64,000 nucleotides of DNA, from NCBI RefSeq assembly GCF_000264995.1, contig NW_006767449.1, positions 261,403-325,402 of the forward strand, written 5' to 3'. Positions within the stretch are counted from its first letter, which is position 1; each line of letters opens with the position of its first letter. The DNA comes from Punctularia strigosozonata HHB-11173 SS5. Its lineage: Eukaryota; Basidiomycota; Agaricomycetes; Corticiales; Punctulariaceae. Under the pieces are notes generated by a model, which saw nothing but the letters and a program-made list of their open reading frames with translations, was not told the DNA's origin and ran no database searches. This document shows positions 58,029 through 64,000 of the stretch, in pieces. Both the position numbers and the translations under genes were made by a program.

Positions 58029-61000
58029 ATGCCGAATCTTCGTCCACGCTCCACTCCAGCTGCTCCGGCCGCTATCATTACGAAGCGCGCCCCAGCGAAG
58101 AAGAAGCAGAAACCTCCTACGCGAGGCCGCGCTCAGTCGCCGCCCGCTCCCCGCTCTCGATCGAAATCGCGATCACGATCGCGATCGGAATCTCATGATT
58201 ACCCCCGCTCGGCGACACCCCCACCCGATCGTACTGCCGTCGCCGACGCAGGATCACCCTACGTGCCTCCAGTCCTCACCATCGAGCGCATCAAGAACAC
58301 GAATGCGTTTACGCAGTTCAAGGGCGGTTGGGCCGATAAGAAGGACATCTTGTCCATCGGCCAGAACAACTACCACGAATGGGTGGTGCGCGTTGTCCAA
58401 GGCATGGCGTTGTGTTGCCAACTCCAGCAGTATCTCGACTGCGACAAAGCTCCATACGTCCGCCGACCAATCCTTGGCCCGAGGCCGACGAAAGCCGAGC
58501 TCGAATCGGAAAGTGCCTGGATCTTCAATGACCTTCAGGCGCTCTCCTGCCTTCGGATGTCGATCGACTCAGCCGAACAACGTGAAGTCGAGCACGCCTC
58601 CTCCGCGAGGGAAGCTTGGGCCATTCTCAAGGCCCGGCACATGAAATCCACCCCGGTGGTACTATACCGTCTGTTCGAAGAGTGCTTCCAGACGAAGATC
58701 TCTCGCTCCAGCTCGGAGCAGATCATACCCGCCATCGAACACATCTGCGAGCTCAGCGATCGCATATTCAGCATTGGCCTGCCGACATGCGACAACTTCG
58801 CCTGCATGGTAATACTCCACGCCCTCGACATCGACCTCGGACACGTTCGTGACTCCGTACTCAATCACATCTCGAGCGAGATGCTCACGCTCGATGTCGT
58901 CAAAACTCGGCTTCGCACCGAAGTCGAAATGGCGCGGGGGGAGCGCGATCGCACCGGCACCGTAGCCTACGCCGGTGCACCCAAGGGCAAGAAGCCGCAT
59001 CGCAGCCGCGACTCGTCTCGCGACCAGCCGCGGCCGGGGGGGAAGAACGATGAGAAGGGGAAGAAAAAGGAGGATTGGAAGGATAAGAAGAGGGACGATA
59101 AATCGAAATGGCCGAAAGGCAACGGCCAGCGCACCCTCATCCAGCACAACGGCAAGATCTACGTCGCTGAAGAGCTCTCTGTCCCCAACGCCTCCTCATC
59201 TACCCCCACCGCCGTCGCCAACGTCGTCGTGGATGAGGATGTGTGGGGAGCCGCGGCTATATGCGACATCGAGGACGACTTCGATTTCGTTGCTATCACC
59301 TCCACAACTCCACCTCCGAAACCTCCGATCGACTTGTTCTACGACCCGCTGTCCCCTCTCGCTTCGTGCCACACGTCTCCAACGCCCTCGTCGCCATCGT
59401 CGCCATCGTCGGACTGGACGTGGTCCCCTTTGATGTCCTCTCCGCCTGTCGGCTACCCGCTCACGTCAAACGCCGCTATCGCCAGCCGCCATGTTGGTCT
59501 TGTCGACTGGTGGTTGGATACGGGCGCCTCCATCCACTGCACCCCAGATCGCAGCGACCTCACCGACGTTCGCGAGATCTCGCCGATCACGATCAAGGGT
59601 ATCTCGGGGGCAGCCAGTGTCGCAACGCTCATGGGAAACCTTCGCCTTCACGTCGCGAATGCGCTCCCGCTCGTAATACGAGATGTCCTCGTGCTGCCGG
59701 AAGCAAAGATCCGACTGCTCTCCGTCGGGCGCCTGGCTGACGCTGGTTATGACGCCCGGTTCTCGCGAACATGGGCATCCATCGTCCGCGGCTCGCAAAT
59801 CGTGGCCCGAGCCACCCGTTCCGGGCGTGGTCTCTACTCTATCGACCTCTCCGATGGTCACGGCGTCGCGAACGTCGCAATCCCAATCGACGTATGGCAT
59901 GGCCGGCTCGGGCACCCCGCGGAGGCCACCGTCACATCCATGGCGAAGTCCGGGGCCGTCACCGGTATGCACCTCGACTTATCTCTCGCTCCTCCCATTT
60001 GCCAACCCTGCATCTCTGGTAAACAGAAAGTCAATGCTGTTCCCAAGCAGAGGCAGGGGAGGAGGGCGACGAGAGTGTTCGAGATAGTATACTGTGACCT
60101 TTCCGGCGGCCCTGACCGCACTGCGACACCTTCCGGCGAACATTATTCCTGTACCTTAGTCGACGACTTCTCATCACGAAATTGGACCTTTTTACTGCGT
60201 AACAAGTCCGACGCGAGGTCAGTCGTACAGGGATGGCATAACCGGGTTGCTCGCCAGGTTGGGTATTCGCTTGGGACGTTGCGGCTCGACAACGGTGAGC
60301 TCAAGTCTTGCGGATTTGACGCGTTCTGCGCCTCGGCAGGAATCACGCTGGAGTGGACGGCACCTCACACCTCGGCGGAGAACGGGAAAGTGGAACGGAT
60401 GCACGGCACACTCATGAGTCGAGCAAGGTCGATGCGTATCGCAGCCGGACTGCCGCCTACCTTCTGGGGGGAATTTGTCCTTACTGCCAGCTTCCTCGCG
60501 AACTACCTGCCGTCCGCTTCGCTGCCCAAAGGTGTAACGCCGTTCGAGCGATGGTTTAGGCGTAAGCCCGATGTCTCATTCCTGCGCGAAATCGGCTGTA
60601 CGGCATATGCGCTCATACAGAACTCGCACAATCTGAAAATCCTTGCCCGGTCTGTCAAATGCCAGCTCGTCGGATACGAGGCGAACTCGAAAGCATACCG
60701 CCTCTGGCACGCTGAAGGTCAAAGGATAATCATCACCCGCAACGTCCGCTTCGTCGAGTCTCATCAGACGGCTGCTCGCCCTCTTCACCCTGGTCAATCT
60801 ATCGAGTCCCCGTCCACCGCGCAGGACCCGTTACATCCAGACCACGGTTGGCCGGCACCTGACGATCACTCTCACCACGCCCCGGCTTCGCCTGTCTCTC
60901 GCCCGCCGTTACCCACGTCCCTGCCTTCTAATTCACTCACTGCCGACCGCCCGATGCGCAACTCACAGGCTCCGCCGCGTGCGGATGAGCCGGATCCACG

Positions 61001-63226
61001 GCTTGAACGAGCGCGAAGTGAGGCCCGCGCCGCCGCTGACCGCAAACGAGCTTCTAAGGCCGAGAAGCGCGCACGCCGTGCTGACAGCCGGGCTGCGGCC
61101 GCTCTTCAGAACAACGACGCGTTCGCAGCATGGCAGGCGGACCCTGATACTCCCATCGACACGCTGCTCGGCTGCTACGCCCACGGAGATGACCTTGTCT
61201 CAGTCGAAGACCTCTATGTCGAGATGCTGGACGACCTCGTGCTCCTCGCTGCGTCCGACGATGCCGAACCCAACACCATCAAGGAGGCTCTATCTGGCGA
61301 AGAGGCGGAGCTCTGGCGTGTCGCACTCGAGGAGGAGTTCGACGCCATTCGGAAGATGGGCGTCTACAAGCTCATTCCCCGAGCGGTCGTCCCTGCCGGG
61401 CGGCGCATCCTGAAGGGTAAGCCCGTTTTCAAACGCAAGCGTGACGCCGAAGGGAAGATATGCCGCTACAAAGCCCGGTGGGTCGCGAAAGGGTTCCTGC
61501 AGGTGTTTGGCGTCGACTTTGACAAAACCACGTCGCCTACCGCGCGTCTCGAGACGATCCACGTGCTCTTTCACATTTGCGCATCCCTTGACCTCGATCT
61601 TCGTCAGTTCGATGTCAAGTCCGCATTCCTCCACGGGAAACTATCGGATCCGCTTTTCATGGAACAGCCAACCGGATTCGAGGAGGAGGGTAAACCCGCG
61701 AAAGACTACGTATGGATGCTTATGAAGGGGCTTTACGGCATCAAACAAGGCGGAAGAGTCTGGAACGACGAGATGAACGGCGCGATGGGAGAATGGTCGT
61801 TTCACCACGTGAACGTCGAATACTGCTTATACTGCCGTCGCACGCAGGCGGGCTTCATTCTTGTTGCAGTACACGTCGACGACTTCCTCTCGGTCGCCTC
61901 TTCCCCTTCGATGAATGACGAATTCGAAGCACAGCTCCGATCACGCTGGGAGATCACGAAGAGTGACGGATCCCATATCCTGGGCATCCATGTTATCCGA
62001 GACCGCAAACGCAGGCTAATCCACCTCTCCCAGACCGCTGCCATAGACAAGGTCGTGAAAGAATTCGGTCAACTCGACGCTCGGGCCGTATCCACTCCGA
62101 TGGACCCGAGCATCAAGCTCTCGCGAGCGCAAGAACCTGCGTCCGAGGAGGAGAAACGCGACATCGCCAAACTTCGCTACCGGGAACTCGTCAGCTCCCT
62201 CGTGTACTTCGCCTGCGCCACTCGACCGGACATCGCATACGCGGTAACGAAAGTATCAGCCTTCGTTAACAATCCCGGGAGAGCCCACTACGATGCGGCG
62301 GTTCGAATTCTACGGTACCTCAGACATACCCGCCTATTTGTACTGACCCTTGGCGCGGGGACGGACTACACCGGTCGCATCTCAAACGGGAATTGCGTAC
62401 ATCTCGTCGGCATGACAGATTCTGACTTTGCGAACTGCGTCGACACCCGGCGATCGGTATCGGGTTATTGCTTCGCTCTAGGATCGGGGGCCGTATCATG
62501 GAGTTCGCGCAAACAAGATATTGTCACTACCACAGCGGGAAATTCCTTAAATCTGGGAAAAACATATCACAAAACTATTGTATAATAACTATGGTTACTA
62601 CTGACATATTTGCAGCTAAGCTAGTATGAAGTTATGACATAATTATCTCAAGGATCTAGATATATATCAAAAATATGACTACTTTCCCGGTCTCTTTGCA
62701 GTAAGCTTGACATCATTTGGGTCAACTTAGCTCATAGTTTTTCTGGATTATTTTGCAAATTATTTCTGATATATTTTGCCCAGATTCAGCCTGATTCCCG
62801 CAGTGTACGTCAACTACCGAGGCCGAATACGTTGCGATGTTCAATGCGACCAAGGAGGCCGTCTGGCTCCGTCAACTCCTTTGCGAGATCGGCTTCGCAC
62901 AAGGTCGACCGACTGTCATCGGCGCCGACAACCAGGGCGCGATTACACTCTCCGAACAGCAATCACACCACCAGCGCACGAAGCACATCGATGTCGACTA
63001 CCACTACACGCGGGAGCGTATCGCTCGTCGCGACATCATACTCGACTACGTTCGATCTCACGACAACGTCGCCGACATCTTCACCAAACCACTCGGCACC
63101 ACAACGTTCACGCGTCTTCGCAAGAGGCTCGGCGTCGGGCTTCCGGATGGAGAGGAGGAGGAGACATATCCTGTCGAGGCTCACCCGCATGGGGTCTGCG
63201 ACGAGGAGGAGTGTCAAGCGCTATAG
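58029..63226 (+). CDS. Copia gag-pol polyprotein (interrupted by a MITE at 62531-62805)
   Basis: Drives retrotransposition in virus-like particles. First in-frame ATG is 58029 (MPNLRPRST). Gag part: Arg/Ser-rich N-terminus, YHEWVVRVVQGMA, RLFEECFQTKIS, then a Lys-rich tail; no CCHC knuckle was seen. Protease WWLDTGASIHCTPD; pre-integrase zinc motif VWHGRLGH ... CQPCISGKQK; integrase Asp-Asp-Glu in VYCDLSG, LRLDNGEL and HTSAENGKVERMHG; reverse transcriptase FDVKSAFLHGKL and HVDDFLSVASS (VDD core); RNase H DSDFANCVDTRRSVSGY. The frame meets a stop inside the MITE at 62,583-62,585; coding resumes at 62,809 (TTEAEYVAMFNATKEAVWL, ADNQGAI, HIDVDYHYTRE, DIFTKPL) and ends at 63226, 15 bp inside the 3' LTR. 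Precise loss of the MITE plus one target copy would restore the frame. Confidence 0.92.
62531..62805. mobile_element. 275-bp MITE with CAC(A/T)GCGGGAA termini and TAC duplication
   Basis: Left end CACAGCGGGAA, right end (reverse complement) CACTGCGGGAA, flanked on both sides by TAC. The body is strongly AT-rich against the GC-rich host element and has no coding capacity. CAC-starting termini with a 3-bp duplication fit a non-autonomous CMC/CACTA-type element; the assignment is inferred. It must be younger than the copia insertion it sits in. Confidence 0.85.
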
Positions 63227-63504
63227 GCGCGTGCGTCACTATTCCCCAATGCGGGACCGGCAACCTCCGGGCGTACGCCATAGCCCGGATGGTTGGCCAA
63301 ACCGAACCTCTACCTTTGTCCACACTCACTGGACCGCGGTAGAGGTGAGGAGACCGCTACACATCATGTATCGCACACTTGTACTTACACACCAACCAGG
63401 GCACGACTAACGCGCCCCGGTTAGGTGAATAACATACCTTTGTCCACACTCACTGGACCGCGGTAGAGGGCACGACTAACGCGCCCCGGTTAGGTTTATT
63501 GAAA
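63212..63504 (+). repeat. 3' LTR of the copia element
   Basis: Same length as the 5' LTR; one substitution (T at 63386). The pol stop codon lies within its first 15 bases. Confidence 0.95.
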
Positions 63505-63509
63505 GCCAC

Positions 63510-64000
63510 ATGAGCCACATCAGGAAACACCCCCTCTGGGAATTAGTATCATAAAGGGGGGAAATGTCAAGTAATTACTGGACTATCCATGCAGATAAAG
63601 CCATTTTGGGGCCTTTTACAGTATATAGGAACATATAGGAGCTAATAGGAGCACATAAGTACAAAAATGAGGATATCTGGAAGGTCCCCCTGAGCATTTG
63701 TCACAAAATGTTCACAAATATGTGAAATTTTATGAACTTTTTGGGCATATTTTGGTGATTTGTAACATCAATCATCTCTTTAATATGATATATTCTGGTT
63801 CAAATACACCAAAAACCTCCAGACTTTATGTCACATCTTGTTAGATGTCTTTAGAATTTGGTCATGTGTACCATCCATTCATCAGGTATATCTATATATA
63901 TGTGTATGATTCAATCTTCTTCTTATTGTATCATATCTCATGGGGAGCCAGAATGGATGGCATTGATGGATTACATTACAACAAGCTCTATGGTTACATT
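63510..64000. other. AT-rich region, no gene seen
   Basis: 490 bp with a sharp drop in GC content from about 63,530. Contains repeated ATAGGAGC-type motifs (63,620-63,660) and an ACATCAGGAAA sequence at about 63,519-63,529 that resembles the terminus of the MITE-like insertion at 38244. Probably part of another transposable element cut by the window edge. Confidence 0.4.

Larger units (their letters stand above)
57509..63504 (+). mobile_element. Ty1/copia LTR retrotransposon, 5,996 bp
   Basis: Two 293-bp LTRs (57509-57801, 63212-63504) differing at one base, a 5-bp target duplication GCCAC, a primer-binding site matching initiator tRNA-Met half-molecule, and one gag-pol frame in copia order (protease, integrase, reverse transcriptase, RNase H). 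A 275-bp MITE sits inside the RNase H region. Apart from that insertion I found no stop or frameshift. Confidence 0.95.

Overview
The window looks like a chromosome segment from a filamentous basidiomycete, most likely an Agaricomycete (class inferred, species not identified). Reasons: compact multi-exon genes with introns of about 45-80 nt and CTAAC/CTGAC-like branch sites; a GT69 CAP59/CMT1-type mannosyltransferase; a White Collar 1 LOV fragment; F-box-like paralogues; and transposons of types common in mushroom genomes (Tnp2-type CMC, hAT, Ty1/copia). Exon boundaries were assembled by hand from reading frames and splice sites; nearly all multi-exon models close with the codon phase intact.

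Positions 1-28,000 are a dense, mostly single-copy housekeeping block. In order: 5' end of glycogen synthase (-), a TMEM19/DUF92 membrane protein (-), ornithine carbamoyltransferase (-), a KDM4/Rph1-type histone demethylase (-), a single-pass membrane glycoprotein with a PPPY tail (+), proteasome subunit beta-7 (+), a CAP59/CMT1 glycosyltransferase (-), diphthamide synthase subunit DPH2 (+), the TPR protein YPP1/TTC7 (-), a conserved-looking protein of unknown function (+), the mitochondrial import receptor TOM70 (-) and an ornithine cyclodeaminase/mu-crystallin protein (+). The genes are functionally unrelated. Divergent pairs share short promoters (the 21.5 kb one carries telomere-like CCCTAA motifs) and DPH2 and YPP1 end only 53 bp apart. 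Several introns appear to be of GC-AG type.

Positions 28,000-38,900 are looser: two unrecognised basic proteins, a possible 40-aa mitochondrial-type peptide, a GPI-anchored yapsin-like aspartic protease, and three copies of one F-box gene family (one intact, one internally deleted, one frameshifted and carrying a 123-bp MITE-like insertion).

Positions 38,900-64,000 are a transposon nest. An old CMC fragment is split by a 4,041-bp hAT element with an uninterrupted transposase, inverted termini and an 8-bp target duplication. Next come a truncated WC-1 gene reduced to a LOV domain plus partial duplication and a minisatellite; a much more complete CMC element encoding a Tnp2 transposase and an accessory protein with a tandemly duplicated exon block; a second, zinc-finger transposase-like gene; and a young Ty1/copia element (LTRs differ at 1 of 293 positions) that cuts into that gene and is itself interrupted, inside RNase H, by a 275-bp AT-rich MITE with CAC-type termini and a TAC target duplication. 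The last 490 bp are AT-rich with no gene seen.
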